Shown: positions 1-7,577, counted from the first letter of the stretch. The stretch is 8,849 nucleotides of DNA from an uncultured Desulfurobacterium sp. (GCA_913055135.1 CAJXJV010000044.1:1-8849), one strand, 5' to 3'. Program-made: numbers and translations. Notes: a model not told the origin generated them from the letters alone.

Positions 1-219
1 AACGGAGAGTTAAAACAGGTAGGTAGGACTTCAGATATGATTTTTTCACCTTTTGAGCTCGTTTCATTTATCTCCCAGATTATGACTCTCCTGCCTGGAG
101 ATGTTATCGTTACGGGAACTCCTCCTGGAGTAGGACCTTTGAATGATGGAGATAGAGTTGAGATTGAAATTGAAGGAATAGGAACTCTCATCAATTACGC
201 TGTCAGGGAGAGAAAATGA
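1..219 (+). CDS. Fumarylacetoacetate hydrolase (FAH) family protein, C-terminal 72 residues only
   Basis: The window opens inside this gene, in frame 1, and shows its last 72 codons up to TGA at 217-219. The visible residues match the C-terminal part of the FAH fold: the start [17 protein letters not shown], then [25 protein letters not shown], a [12 protein letters not shown] turn and a final LxN. The [13 protein letters not shown] loop is a family hallmark. Members cleave or decarboxylate 2-oxo acid substrates in the cytoplasm (fumarylpyruvate, acylpyruvates, 2-hydroxyhepta-dienedioate and similar) with a divalent metal. The metal-binding residues lie upstream of the window, so the substrate cannot be named. 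The last four bases (ATGA, 216-219) overlap the argS start, which suggests translational coupling. Family assignment is firm; the exact reaction is unknown. Confidence 0.9.
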   Translation, partial: NGELKQVGRTSDMIFSPFELVSFISQIMTLLPGDVIVTGTPPGVGPLNDGDRVEIEIEGIGTLINYAVRERK

Positions 220-1856
220 AGGAACTTGTGAAAGAAAAGGTAGAGTCTGCAATAAGAGAAATTTACGGTGAAGAGCTAATTGGAGTTGTTGAAAGAGCCA
301 GTTTTGAAAAACCAAAGAAAAAAGAGTATGGAGATTTTGCTACAAACGTTGCTTTTCTTCTTGCGAAAGAGCTGAGGCAGAAGCCGTTTTCCATTGCAAA
401 TGAACTCCTTGAAAAGCTTAAGTTAATGGAGGAGTTTGAAAAAGTAGAGGTTGCAGGTGGCGGGTTTATAAACTTTTTCTTCAGTCAGAACTTCTACGTG
501 GAAATTTTGAAGAAAGTTCTTCATGAGGATTTCTACCTATCTGATACTGGAAAGGGTGAAAGAGTTCTTCTTGAATATGTTTCAGCAAATCCTACGGGTC
601 CTCTTCACGTTGGTCATGGAAGGGGAGCTGTTGTTGGTGATGTCCTCTATCGGGTGATGAAGCTCACCGGTTATAAACCTGAGAGGGAGTTCTACATAAA
701 CGATGCAGGAAGGCAGATAAAGCTTCTTGGAGTTTCTATATATGCTCGAATGAAAGAGCTTTCGGGTGAAGAGTATCCATTCCCGGAAGATGGCTACAGG
801 GGAGAATACATCGTTGAGGTTGCTAAGAAACTTCTGGAGTTGAAGCCAGATATTCTCTCTCTACCCGAAGAAGAAGCTGTTGAAATAGCAGCACAGTTTG
901 GAAAAGAGGAACTTCTAAAGGAAATCCAGAAAGACCTGAGGGATTTGAAGGTTGAGTTTGACATCTGGTTCAGTGAGAAAAGTCTTTACGAAAAAGGAGA
1001 AGTTGAAAAAGTATTAAAGCTTCTTGAAGAGAAAGGACTTACTTACCCAAAAGATGGAGCTCTCTGGCTCAAAACCACACAGTTTGGAGACGATAAGGAT
1101 AGGGTTGTAAGGCGTTCAAACGGAGAATATACCTACTTTGCATCGGATATTGCCTACCACTACGACAAAATAGAGAGAGGCTACGATAGAGCAGTTGATG
1201 TCTGGGGGGCAGATCACCACGGTTACATTCCAAGGGTGAAGGCGGCAATTCAGGCGCTTGGAAAAGAACCGGACTGGCTTGAGGTAGTTCTCATCCAGCT
1301 TGTGAAACTCTTTAAGAATGGTGAAGAAGTTAAAATGTCAAAGAGGGCAGGAAACTTTGTAACCCTCAGGTGGCTTATGGATGAAGTTGGTGTTGATGCT
1401 GTAAGATTTTTCTTCCTTCTTAAAAGACATGATACGCCCCTTGATTTTGACATAGATCTTGCCCTCTCCACAAAGAACGAAAACCCCGTCTATTACGTTC
1501 AGTACGCCCATGCAAGGCTCTGCAGTATCCTTGATAAGGCAAAGGAGCGTGGATTTTCCCCATCTGAAGAAAACCTTGAACTTTTATCCTCTGAAGAGGA
1601 GAGGGAGCTAATAGCTGGATGTTACAGCTTGAAGTATGAACTTGAACTGGTAGCAAAAAGGAGAGAACCTCACAGGCTTACCTATTACCTCATTGATCTT
1701 GCATCAAAACTTCACAGGTTTTACAACAAACATAGAGTAATTGATGAAGAGAATAGAGAACTTTCCAGTGCAAGACTTGCACTGATAGAGGCTGTTAGAA
1801 AAACAATCAATCTTGGTCTTGATATTCTTAACGTAGCAGCTCCAAGGAGGATGTGA
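216..1856 (+). CDS. argS: Arginyl-tRNA synthetase (class I)
   Basis: ArgS charges tRNA-Arg with arginine using ATP in the cytoplasm. The 546-residue length is normal for a bacterial ArgS. The N-terminal Add1 domain is present (about 1-85). The class I signature lies in [15 protein letters not shown], with HVGH at residues 131-134. The binding-site stretch with [10 protein letters not shown] follows at about 160-170, and an intact KMSKR loop is at 373-377. The C-terminal anticodon-binding (DALR) domain has the usual HARL in [13 protein letters not shown], and the protein ends NVAAPRRM close to the typical family ending. The ATG at 216 overlaps the preceding stop as ATGA. No independent promoter is visible, so it is probably read with the upstream gene. 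The 3' end carries the AAGGAGG used by the next gene. Confidence 0.98.
   Translation: MKELVKEKVESAIREIYGEELIGVVERASFEKPKKKEYGDFATNVAFLLAKELRQKPFSIANELLEKLKLMEEFEKVEVAGGGFINFFFSQNFYVEILKKVLHEDFYLSDTGKGERVLLEYVSANPTGPLHVGHGRGAVVGDVLYRVMKLTGYKPEREFYINDAGRQIKLLGVSIYARMKELSGEEYPFPEDGYRGEYIVEVAKKLLELKPDILSLPEEEAVEIAAQFGKEELLKEIQKDLRDLKVEFDIWFSEKSLYEKGEVEKVLKLLEEKGLTYPKDGALWLKTTQFGDDKDRVVRRSNGEYTYFASDIAYHYDKIERGYDRAVDVWGADHHGYIPRVKAAIQALGKEPDWLEVVLIQLVKLFKNGEEVKMSKRAGNFVTLRWLMDEVGVDAVRFFFLLKRHDTPLDFDIDLALSTKNENPVYYVQYAHARLCSILDKAKERGFSPSEENLELLSSEEERELIAGCYSLKYELELVAKRREPHRLTYYLIDLASKLHRFYNKHRVIDEENRELSSARLALIEAVRKTINLGLDILNVAAPRRM
1844..1850 (+). promoter_or_regulatory. Ribosome binding site inside the argS 3' end
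   Basis: AAGGAGG lies within the last argS codons, 5 bases before ATG 1856. It decides the start of the SPOR-domain gene in favour of ATG 1856 over GTG 1853. Confidence 0.7.
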
Positions 1857-2497
1857 TGGAAGGGGATAGGAAGTTTCAGTACATTTTAATGGCTGCAGCT
1901 ATCGTTATATTTGGTTTCTCCTACATAGTCGGGTACTTTGTGGGAAAAGAGGCAGGTTTTGAAGAAGCTAAACAGAAGTTCAATATTGAGAAGCAAAAAC
2001 TTCTGAAGACAATTGCAACTCTAAGTCCTGTATCTCAGCCGAGAGTTGAAAACAAAGTTTATGTGGTGGATAAAACAGTAGAAGAAGGAAGCGAGAATGT
2101 TACTGATGATGGTACACAGAAAGAAGCTGTTAAGGAAGAAAAAACTTCCTTAGAACAGAAAACTCAAACTTATGAAGAAATTGCAGAAAAGAAAGTTACT
2201 GGTAAAGCCCAGGAACAAGAAAAAGAAGAGGTTTTTGCCAGGCAAATTGAAAGAAAAGAGACTGCACTCATCAAAGAAGGGGATTATTATCTTCAGGTTG
2301 GTGTTTTTAGAAATAGAGCTAATGCTATCAAGCTGGCATCTCAGCTAAAAGAAAAAGGATTTAAGACAAAAACTCTGTTTACTAATAACTATACTACTGT
2401 CATTGTTGGATATTTTGAACACAAAAATGAAGCACTTGTAGCTAAGAAGTTGCTTAAGGAATCCGGATATGACTCTATCTTGAAGAGGAGGAAGTAG
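1856..2497 (+). CDS. Single-pass membrane protein with C-terminal SPOR domain
   Basis: This 213-residue protein has a short basic N-terminus, one transmembrane helix (about 8-29), a probable short coiled stretch (about 32-56), a low-complexity Glu/Lys/Gln linker (about 60-140) and a C-terminal SPOR domain (about 143-213: YYLQVGVF, then ANAIKLASQLKEKGF and TTVIVGYF). The order TM, charged linker, SPOR is the FtsN/DedD layout. SPOR domains bind denuded glycan strands at the division septum, so a periplasmic role in cell division or wall remodelling is likely; the specific partner is unknown. The ATG at 1856 shares its A with the argS stop (TGATG). A GTG at 1853 is also in frame, but it is only 2 bases from AAGGAGG (1844-1850), whereas ATG 1856 has a 5-base spacer, so ATG is preferred. 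The neighbouring genes do not specify its role. Confidence 0.88.
   Translation: MEGDRKFQYILMAAAIVIFGFSYIVGYFVGKEAGFEEAKQKFNIEKQKLLKTIATLSPVSQPRVENKVYVVDKTVEEGSENVTDDGTQKEAVKEEKTSLEQKTQTYEEIAEKKVTGKAQEQEKEEVFARQIERKETALIKEGDYYLQVGVFRNRANAIKLASQLKEKGFKTKTLFTNNYTTVIVGYFEHKNEALVAKKLLKESGYDSILKRRK
2486..2491 (+). promoter_or_regulatory. Ribosome binding site supporting the TTG start of the TatD fusion
   Basis: AGGAGG lies 7 bases before TTG 2499, within the last codons of the SPOR gene. It supports the unusual TTG start, as does the TatD N-terminal motif that begins at residue 2. Confidence 0.7.
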
Positions 2498-2498
2498 G

Positions 2499-3887
2499 TT
2501 GATAGATACCCATGCCCATCTTCACTTTCCTCAGTTTGATAGCGACAGAGAAGAAGTAATAAAGGAATGTGAAGATAAGCTTGATGCTGTTATTACCGTT
2601 GGTGGTGATTTAGAGGATAGTAAGAAAGCTATAGAAGTTGCTGAATCGAGCAAGAAAATTTACGCTACAGTCGGAATTCATCCCCATGAAGCAAAAGACT
2701 ACTCTGAGAAAGATTATGAAAAAATAATAGAACTTGCTAAAAGTTCTCCAAAGGTTGTTGCTCTTGGAGAAATGGGACTTGATTTCTACAGGAACCTTTC
2801 TCCAGAGGAAAAGCAGTACGAAATCTTTGAAATGCAGGTTGAAGCTGCAAGAGAGCTAAATCTTCCGGTTGTTATCCATTCAAGAAATGCATCAAAGGAG
2901 ATGGCAGATTTTATAAGGAGTAAATTTAAAGGAGTTAGAGGAGTCCTTCATTGTTTCAGTGGAGAGAAGGAGCTCCTTAAAAGAGCTCTGGATGAAGGAC
3001 TTTATATCTCCTACGCTGGAATTGTTACCTATCCAAAGAACAGTGAGCTGAGAGAAACGTTAAAGTACGTTCCAAGTTCAAGGCTATTGATAGAAACAGA
3101 CTCTCCTTACCTTGCTCCCCAGCCGGTTAGAGGAAAGCGAAACAAACCAACTTACGTTGCCTACGTCGCAATGACGATTGCAAAAGAGCTAAAACTCAAC
3201 TTTACAGACGTCGATAGAATTACCACTGTGAATGCTAAGAGGTTATTTGGTTTGCCTCTTATAGAGGAAGAAAAAAAAGAGCGTCTGGTCTATACGGTTG
3301 GGAATAGACTATACATCAACCTTACCTCAAAATGTCCCTGTGACTGTAAGTTTTGTTTTAGAGGGAGTGAAGATTTCATTCTTGGCTACAACATGAATCT
3401 GAAGAGAGAGCCGATTCCGGAAGAGTACATGTATAGGATTAAGAATCCTGGAATCTACGACGAAGTTGTTTTCTGTGGCTATGGAGAACCTTTTGAAAGG
3501 TTTGAGACTTTAAAAAAAGTTGCAGAGTGGCTCAAGAAAATGGGGGCAAAGTTTGTAAGAGTTGATACGTGTGGTCTCGGATACCTTATAATTGGAAGAG
3601 ATGACATTCTTGATGAGCTGAAGGGTCTTATTGATGCCTTCAACGTTAGTGTTAACGCTTCGAATCCAGAGGAGTATTATCGTATCGTTAAACCGAAGTT
3701 TGGAAGAGGAAGCTGGGAATCTCTTTTGAAGTTCATAAAGGATGCGAAAGAAAAGGGGTTCAGAGTGGTTGTTTCTGCTGTGAACTATCCAGGTTTTGAT
3801 GAAAAAGCGTTTGAAAAATTTGCGAAAGAGATTGATGTTGAGTTTAAAATCCGAAATTTTAAGAGGTTTAAGAGATGGGAAGAGTAG
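2499..3887 (+). CDS. TatD-family metal-dependent hydrolase fused to a radical SAM domain
   Basis: This is a 462-residue two-domain protein. Residues 1 to about 258 form a TatD hydrolase (DNase/exonuclease family): metal-ligand positions are H5 and H7 (IDTHAHLH), E91 (GEMGLD), H127 (VVIHSR), H151 (LHCFSG) and D201 (IETDSPYLAP), so the metal site appears complete. Residues about 262-462 form a compact radical SAM domain with the CX3CX2C [4Fe-4S] motif at C279, C283 and C286 (CPCDCKFC) and a GYGEP motif at 327-331. TatD proteins cleave DNA or RNA 3' ends, with proposed repair and quality-control roles. I recall a described family of TatD-linked radical SAM proteins whose reaction is not established. 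The start is TTG at 2499, supported by AGGAGG at 2486-2491 with a 7-base spacer and by the domain beginning at once with IDTHAHLH. It follows the SPOR gene by 1 base and overlaps nikR by 13 bases. Confidence 0.93.
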   Translation: MIDTHAHLHFPQFDSDREEVIKECEDKLDAVITVGGDLEDSKKAIEVAESSKKIYATVGIHPHEAKDYSEKDYEKIIELAKSSPKVVALGEMGLDFYRNLSPEEKQYEIFEMQVEAARELNLPVVIHSRNASKEMADFIRSKFKGVRGVLHCFSGEKELLKRALDEGLYISYAGIVTYPKNSELRETLKYVPSSRLLIETDSPYLAPQPVRGKRNKPTYVAYVAMTIAKELKLNFTDVDRITTVNAKRLFGLPLIEEEKKERLVYTVGNRLYINLTSKCPCDCKFCFRGSEDFILGYNMNLKREPIPEEYMYRIKNPGIYDEVVFCGYGEPFERFETLKKVAEWLKKMGAKFVRVDTCGLGYLIIGRDDILDELKGLIDAFNVSVNASNPEEYYRIVKPKFGRGSWESLLKFIKDAKEKGFRVVVSAVNYPGFDEKAFEKFAKEIDVEFKIRNFKRFKRWEE

Positions 3888-4282
3888 CTCGTTTTGCAGT
3901 TTCAATAGATGAAAAACTACTTGAAAGATTTGACCAGTACATCGAAAAGAAAGGGTACGTTAGTCGTTCAGAAGCTGTGAGAGATTTGATCAGGAACGCT
4001 CTTATAGAGGAATCCATAGGGGAAGACAGGGACGTTTTTGGTACCATAACCATAGTTTACGACCATCATCAAAAAGAGCTTGCTGAAAAGATAACAGATA
4101 TACAACACGGGTATTTGAAGAACATAATTTCCACAATGCACATACACGTTGACCACCACCACTGCCTCGAAACGATTGCAGTAAAAGGGAAAGCAAGTGT
4201 AGTTAGAGAGTTAGCAGACAAAATAATTACTCTGAAAGGGGTGAAGCACGGGAAGTTGGTTGTTACGGGGATTGAACCTTGA
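3875..4282 (+). CDS. nikR: Nickel-responsive transcriptional regulator NikR
   Basis: NikR is a cytoplasmic tetramer that binds DNA through ribbon-helix-helix domains when nickel is bound, usually repressing nickel uptake genes. The 135-residue length is normal. Residues 1-45 form the ribbon-helix-helix (VARFAVSIDEKLLERFDQYI, then SRSEAVRDLIR). The C-terminal ACT-like nickel domain has the full square-planar site: H89-x-H91-x5-C97 (HIHVDHHHC) plus H78, which align with E. coli H87, H89, C95 and H76. LETIAVKG and GVKHGKL follow as in known NikR. ATG 3875 lies inside the end of the TatD fusion (13-base overlap), with AAGAGG at 3861-3866, 8 bases upstream. No nickel transporter, hydrogenase or urease gene lies in the window, so its targets are elsewhere or outside view. 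Confidence 0.95.
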   Translation: MGRVARFAVSIDEKLLERFDQYIEKKGYVSRSEAVRDLIRNALIEESIGEDRDVFGTITIVYDHHQKELAEKITDIQHGYLKNIISTMHIHVDHHHCLETIAVKGKASVVRELADKIITLKGVKHGKLVVTGIEP

Positions 4283-4306
4283 ACTCTTTCATTTGCAGGC
4301 TATATT
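4279..4306 (+). promoter_or_regulatory. Putative sigma-70-type promoter upstream of yebC
   Basis: TTGAAC at 4279-4284 (overlapping the nikR stop codon) and TATATT at 4301-4306 are separated by 16 bases. Each resembles its consensus hexamer with two or fewer mismatches. This is the only sizeable gap in the plus-strand gene run (56 bases), which makes a promoter likely. Transcription would begin near 4312-4315, leaving a leader of about 25 bases before yebC. This is inference from two short motifs. Confidence 0.4.
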
Positions 4307-4331
4307 GGACGGCGGAAATCAAATGAAGGAG
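4284..4331 (+). promoter_or_regulatory. 12-bp inverted repeat that would sequester the yebC ribosome binding site
   Basis: CTCTTTCATTTG at 4284-4295 pairs with CAAATGAAGGAG at 4320-4331: 11 Watson-Crick pairs and one G-U (4287 with 4328), around a 24-base loop. The right arm contains AAGGAG of the yebC Shine-Dalgarno (AAGGAGG, 4326-4332; 6 bases before ATG 4339). In a transcript reading through from nikR the site would be masked. In a transcript starting near 4313 the left arm would be missing and the site free. It could instead act as a DNA operator. There is no T-tract after it, so it is not a standard terminator. Confidence 0.6.
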
Positions 4332-4338
4332 GTTTCTA

Positions 4339-5082
4339 ATGGCTGGACACTCTAAATGGGCGAACATTAAACATAGAAAGGCTGCTCAGGATGCAAAACG
4401 TGGAAAGATATATACAAAGCTTGCAAGGGAAATCACCGTTGCAGCAAGAGAAGGTGGTGGAGACCCTGAATTCAACCCAAGACTCAGGGCTGCAATAGAG
4501 AAAGCTAAGAAGTTCAACATGCCAAAGGAAAACATAGAGAGAGCAATAAAGAGAGGAACGGGTGAAATCGCAGGAGAAATCTACGAAGAAGTTACATACG
4601 AAGGTTACGGTCCTGGTGGAGTTGCTATCATTGTAAAGTGTTTGACAGACAACAGAAATAGAACAGCGTCTGAAGTGAGACATGCCTTTTCAAAGCACGG
4701 TGGAAACCTTGGTACTTCCGGTTGCGTTTCCTGGATGTTTGAGAGAAAAGGTGTAATAACAGTTCCAGCTGAAAAGTACGATGAAGATACAGTAATGATG
4801 GCTGCGATTGAAGCAGGAGCGGATGATGTGGTAAGAGAAGACGGACAGTTTGTTATCTATACTCAGCCGCAGGATCTGGAAGATGTGAGGAAAGCTGTTC
4901 TTGATGCAGGTATTGAAATAGAGGAAGCAAAACTTGACCTCATTCCACAAAATACAACAAGGGTTGAAGGAGAAACCGCTCTTAAAGTTCTCAAGCTTCT
5001 TGAGGTACTTGAGGATCTTGATGATGTTCAGGAAGTTTACTCCAACTTTGATATGCCTGAAGAGGTTATGAATAATGCATAG
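4339..5082 (+). CDS. yebC: YebC/TACO1-family protein
   Basis: This 247-residue protein begins [20 protein letters not shown] and continues [18 protein letters not shown], the diagnostic YebC N-terminus. The three-domain body follows, with [59 protein letters not shown] and a C-terminus with [13 protein letters not shown]. Length matches the E. coli protein closely. Members were long annotated as transcriptional regulators; work on bacterial YebC and mitochondrial TACO1 points to a role on the ribosome in translating difficult (for example proline-rich) stretches. ATG 4339 has AAGGAGG at 4326-4332. It starts the second run of genes and overlaps the lytic transglycosylase start by 8 bases. Confidence 0.96.
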   Translation: MAGHSKWANIKHRKAAQDAKRGKIYTKLAREITVAAREGGGDPEFNPRLRAAIEKAKKFNMPKENIERAIKRGTGEIAGEIYEEVTYEGYGPGGVAIIVKCLTDNRNRTASEVRHAFSKHGGNLGTSGCVSWMFERKGVITVPAEKYDEDTVMMAAIEAGADDVVREDGQFVIYTQPQDLEDVRKAVLDAGIEIEEAKLDLIPQNTTRVEGETALKVLKLLEVLEDLDDVQEVYSNFDMPEEVMNNA

Positions 5083-6178
5083 ATTTTTCTCCTGCTTTTT
5101 TACTGCTTTTTTAGCAGGAGTTTTTTGCAACAGCTTAGAAGTGTCTGGAGCTCCCGCTAACTCCATAGTAACTACCGTTGAAAGAGAATCTGCACTTCTC
5201 TTTAAAACCAGCATTTCAAAAAAGGAGCAACTTCCAGAAACAGAACTCTCTATTCCCTGGGATAAACCCTCGTTCCAGTTCTGGCTCTCCTACTACAAGA
5301 ACAGATGGAACAGAATGAAGCTCATCTCGCAGATTGATAACTTTAAGGTTTTCTATCCAACTATCAAAAAGATCTTTGAAAGAGAGGGAGTTCCAGAAGA
5401 TCTTGTTTTTCTTGCTATTGTGGAGAGTAATGGTGATCCCTCTGCAGTATCAAGAGCCGGTGCAGCCGGTCTGTGGCAACTGATGCGGGGAACGGCAAGG
5501 CTCTACGGCCTGAAGGTGAACTGGTATATTGATGAGAGATTTGATGTTGAAAAGTCAACCGTAGCAGCTGCAAAATACTTAAAGTATCTTCATTCCCTCT
5601 TTGGCAGATGGGATCTTGCAATAGCAGCGTACAACGCTGGTCCTGGAACGATTTTCAAAAGGCTCAAGGCACTTGGAGCTGATCACTTCTGGGATCTAAC
5701 AAAGCTTCCAAACGAAACTCTTAACTACGTTCCAAAGTTCTATGCAGTTCTCTCTTTTATCAAAGAAAAGAACTTATTCGAAAATGGCAGGAATTCAGTA
5801 CCCCTCGTAAAGATAAAGGTTTTATCCAAAACCTCTCTTTACCAGATTTCCAGGAAGTTAAAAGTTCCTTATCACGTAGCGAAAAAGTTCAACCGTCAGT
5901 ACAGGAAGAGAGTGGTTCCAGCCGGTCACTACGTTTACGTTCCTTCAAATTTTGTAAAGAAGACGGACATTCTCAAATATGTAGATTCATCAAAAATTTA
6001 CGTTTATGTTCCAAGGAAAAGCGAAAAGATTATTTCAATTGCAAGACGTTTTGGTGTGGATGCAAAACTGATAAAAGAGATAAACAGACTTAAAAGAACT
6101 GTAGTTTACAGGGGACAACCTATTCTGATTGTTAAGAGAGATTACGGAAGGGAAGAGATTGCCGATGGGAAAAGTTAA
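5075..6178 (+). CDS. Secreted MltD-like lytic transglycosylase with LysM-like repeats
   Basis: The enzyme cleaves peptidoglycan glycan strands, forming 1,6-anhydro-MurNAc ends, in the periplasm. Residues 1-28 look like a Sec signal peptide (hydrophobic [14 protein letters not shown]; possible cleavage after APA at 26-28). The SLT domain spans about 88-200: catalytic Glu E117 in [14 protein letters not shown], then [14 protein letters not shown] (129-141) and AAYNAGPG (184-191). NYVPKFYA (217-224) is typical of the MltD branch. Two LysM-like segments follow (about 246-292 and 308-353, the latter with [20 protein letters not shown]) and would bind peptidoglycan. The cysteine at 18 lacks a proper lipobox (preceding residues GVF), so a lipoprotein is unlikely. 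ATG 5075 overlaps yebC by 8 bases and has GAAGAGG at 5059-5065. The 3' end overlaps trmI by 14 bases. Confidence 0.93.
   Translation: MHRFFSCFFTAFLAGVFCNSLEVSGAPANSIVTTVERESALLFKTSISKKEQLPETELSIPWDKPSFQFWLSYYKNRWNRMKLISQIDNFKVFYPTIKKIFEREGVPEDLVFLAIVESNGDPSAVSRAGAAGLWQLMRGTARLYGLKVNWYIDERFDVEKSTVAAAKYLKYLHSLFGRWDLAIAAYNAGPGTIFKRLKALGADHFWDLTKLPNETLNYVPKFYAVLSFIKEKNLFENGRNSVPLVKIKVLSKTSLYQISRKLKVPYHVAKKFNRQYRKRVVPAGHYVYVPSNFVKKTDILKYVDSSKIYVYVPRKSEKIISIARRFGVDAKLIKEINRLKRTVVYRGQPILIVKRDYGREEIADGKS
5089..5126 (+). terminator. Terminator-like hairpin and T-tract inside the transglycosylase signal-peptide codons
   Basis: CTCCTGCT (5089-5096) and AGCAGGAG (5113-5120) form an 8-bp perfect stem with a 16-base loop, followed directly by TTTTTT (5121-5126). 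It starts 7 bases after the yebC stop codon. CTGCT at 5103-5107 can also pair with AGCAG at 5113-5117 around a 5-base loop. This has the shape of an intrinsic terminator or attenuator, but it is coding sequence for Phe/Leu-rich residues, which are naturally T-rich, and the stem is short for a thermophile. Confidence 0.35.
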
Positions 6179-6956
6179 AGAGACAGATACAGTAATTCTC
6201 TACGATCCAGAGAAGGAAAAAAAATACTTTTTAAATCTTTCTCTTGCAAAGGGGAAGTTTAATACCGATAAAGGAGAAATAGATCTTTCTACTATCCCAT
6301 CCAGAAAGTACGGCTCACTAATTGAGACCCATAAAGGTTTTAAATACGTTATTTTGCCTTGCACCCTTTACGATTTCATCATGTTTAAACTCAACAGGCT
6401 TACCCAGATAGTCTATCCAAAGGATTCAGCCTACATAGCACTAAGGTTGAACGTTAAGCCCGGTGATCTAATTGTTGAGAGCGGCATAGGAAGTGGAGCT
6501 ATGACTGCCGTCTTTGCACACATTGTTGGTGATACAGGGAAAGTTGTAAGCTACGAGAGAAGGGAAGAGTTCATAAAGAATGCCCTTTCTAACCTTAGGA
6601 AACTTGGGCTTGATCACAGAGTTGATGTGAAGCACAGAGATATTGAAGAAGGTTTTGACGAGACGGAAGCTGATGCTGTTTTCTTAGATGTTAGAGAACC
6701 CTGGCTTTACATAGATAAAGCTTATAGAGCTTTAAAAACGGGGAACATGCTGGGTATTCTTGTCCCGACTGTAAACCAGGTGATTGAAGTTCTGAAAAAG
6801 TTAGAAGAATTACCTTTCATGGATATAGAGGTTTCTGAAATACTTCTCAGAAAATATAAAATAGTCCCTGAGAGGTTAAGACCGGAAGACAGAATGCCTG
6901 CCCATACTGCTTACCTTATTTTTGCCAGAAAACTACCTGAAGAGATAGAGGTTTAG
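6165..6956 (+). CDS. trmI: tRNA (adenine-58-N1)-methyltransferase, TrmI type
   Basis: TrmI uses S-adenosylmethionine to make m1A58 in the T-loop of tRNAs, which stabilises tRNA and matters for growth at high temperature. In the 263-residue form there is an N-terminal beta domain (1 to about 80), then QIVYPKD (81-87), the SAM glycine motif VESGIGSGAMT (104-114), acidic E131 for the ribose, and FLDVREPW (173-180), where D175 fits the catalytic Asp of the family motif (the usual DxPxPW is DVREPW here). The C-terminal RPEDRMPAHTAYL (239-251) is also typical. An in-frame TTG at 6129 would add 12 residues, but ATG 6165 has a purine-rich GGAAGGGAAGAG (6146-6157) 7 bases upstream and is preferred. 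It overlaps the transglycosylase by 14 bases and abuts the next gene with no gap. Confidence 0.93.
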   Translation: MGKVKETDTVILYDPEKEKKYFLNLSLAKGKFNTDKGEIDLSTIPSRKYGSLIETHKGFKYVILPCTLYDFIMFKLNRLTQIVYPKDSAYIALRLNVKPGDLIVESGIGSGAMTAVFAHIVGDTGKVVSYERREEFIKNALSNLRKLGLDHRVDVKHRDIEEGFDETEADAVFLDVREPWLYIDKAYRALKTGNMLGILVPTVNQVIEVLKKLEELPFMDIEVSEILLRKYKIVPERLRPEDRMPAHTAYLIFARKLPEEIEV

Positions 6957-7577
6957 ATGGAGGTTTTAGAACTTTTACATAAATCGGGAATTATAGGTTA
7001 TATTCTCTTCTTTCTTTCAGTTATTTCTGTTGCTATCATCATAGAGAAACTCTTGATTCTTCGCCTTTCAAAGCTCGTTCCCAAAGAGGATTTACGGCTT
7101 ATAGTTGACTTTTTAAGCGAAGGAAGCATTGGAGATGCTGTGGAGCTCTGCAAGGAAAGAAGGAGTTTTCTTTCTTCCATAATTCTTGATGCTCTGAAAA
7201 ACATAGGAGAACCGACAAAGGAAAACTTCCTCCATGCATTTGAGGTAACAGCCAAAAGGAAGTTTATGGAGCTTGAGAGAGGTATGTCTCTACTTGCAAC
7301 AATAGCAGCAGTTTCTCCCCTTTTAGGACTTGTAGGAACAGTCCTTGGAATGATTAAGATATTTGGAGTCCTAACAGCAGGCAGTACTTCAATCGGAAAT
7401 CCCCAACAGTTATCTGCAGGGATGGCAGAAGCACTTCTCACAACAGTTTTTGGTCTTCTTGTTGCCATTCCTGCGGTTATCATGTACAACCTCTTTCAGA
7501 GAAAACTGGATAAGATAGCAGCCGAAATTGAATCTGCAGGAGTCTTAATAGCCAACAACTTTAAAGCCCTCAAATGA
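6957..7577 (+). CDS. MotA/TolQ/ExbB proton-channel family protein (ExbB/TolQ-like)
   Basis: This 206-residue inner-membrane protein has the three-helix pattern of ExbB/TolQ: TM1 about 11-33, a cytoplasmic segment about 35-110, TM2 about 112-137 and TM3 about 155-180. Family motifs are PLLGLVGTVLGMI (121-133) and AEALLTTVFGLLVAIPA (157-173), including the TT pair lining the channel in TM3. Such proteins form a pentamer around an ExbD/TolR dimer and use the proton gradient to drive outer-membrane transport or envelope constriction. ATG 6957 follows the trmI stop directly, with AGAGG at 6947-6951. No ExbD/TolR, TonB or TolA gene follows; the next gene is convergent. ExbB versus TolQ cannot be decided from the sequence. 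The 3' end overlaps the aminopeptidase gene by 8 bases. Confidence 0.9.
   Translation: MEVLELLHKSGIIGYILFFLSVISVAIIIEKLLILRLSKLVPKEDLRLIVDFLSEGSIGDAVELCKERRSFLSSIILDALKNIGEPTKENFLHAFEVTAKRKFMELERGMSLLATIAAVSPLLGLVGTVLGMIKIFGVLTAGSTSIGNPQQLSAGMAEALLTTVFGLLVAIPAVIMYNLFQRKLDKIAAEIESAGVLIANNFKALK

Noticed and set aside
1853..1855. GTG start for the SPOR-domain gene
   Set aside because: It lies only 2 bases from AAGGAGG; ATG 1856 has normal spacing.
3510..3905. 131-residue minus-strand open frame opposite the radical SAM domain
   Set aside because: Antisense shadow of a clearly conserved coding frame; no independent motif or ribosome binding site.
4283..4338. Intrinsic terminator between nikR and yebC
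   Set aside because: The inverted repeat there has a 24-base loop and is not followed by a T-tract; its right arm is the yebC ribosome binding site.
5075..5161. Lipoprotein signal in the transglycosylase (cysteine at residue 18)
   Set aside because: The residues before the cysteine (GVF) do not fit a lipobox; an ordinary signal peptide with APA cleavage fits better.
4690..5214. 174-residue minus-strand open frame opposite yebC
   Set aside because: It mirrors the yebC and transglycosylase frames, has unnatural composition (runs of Phe, Ile, His, Cys) and no recognisable domain.
6129..6164. TTG start extending trmI by 12 residues
   Set aside because: ATG 6165 has a well-spaced purine-rich ribosome binding site, and the extra residues fall inside the transglycosylase C-terminus with no family support.
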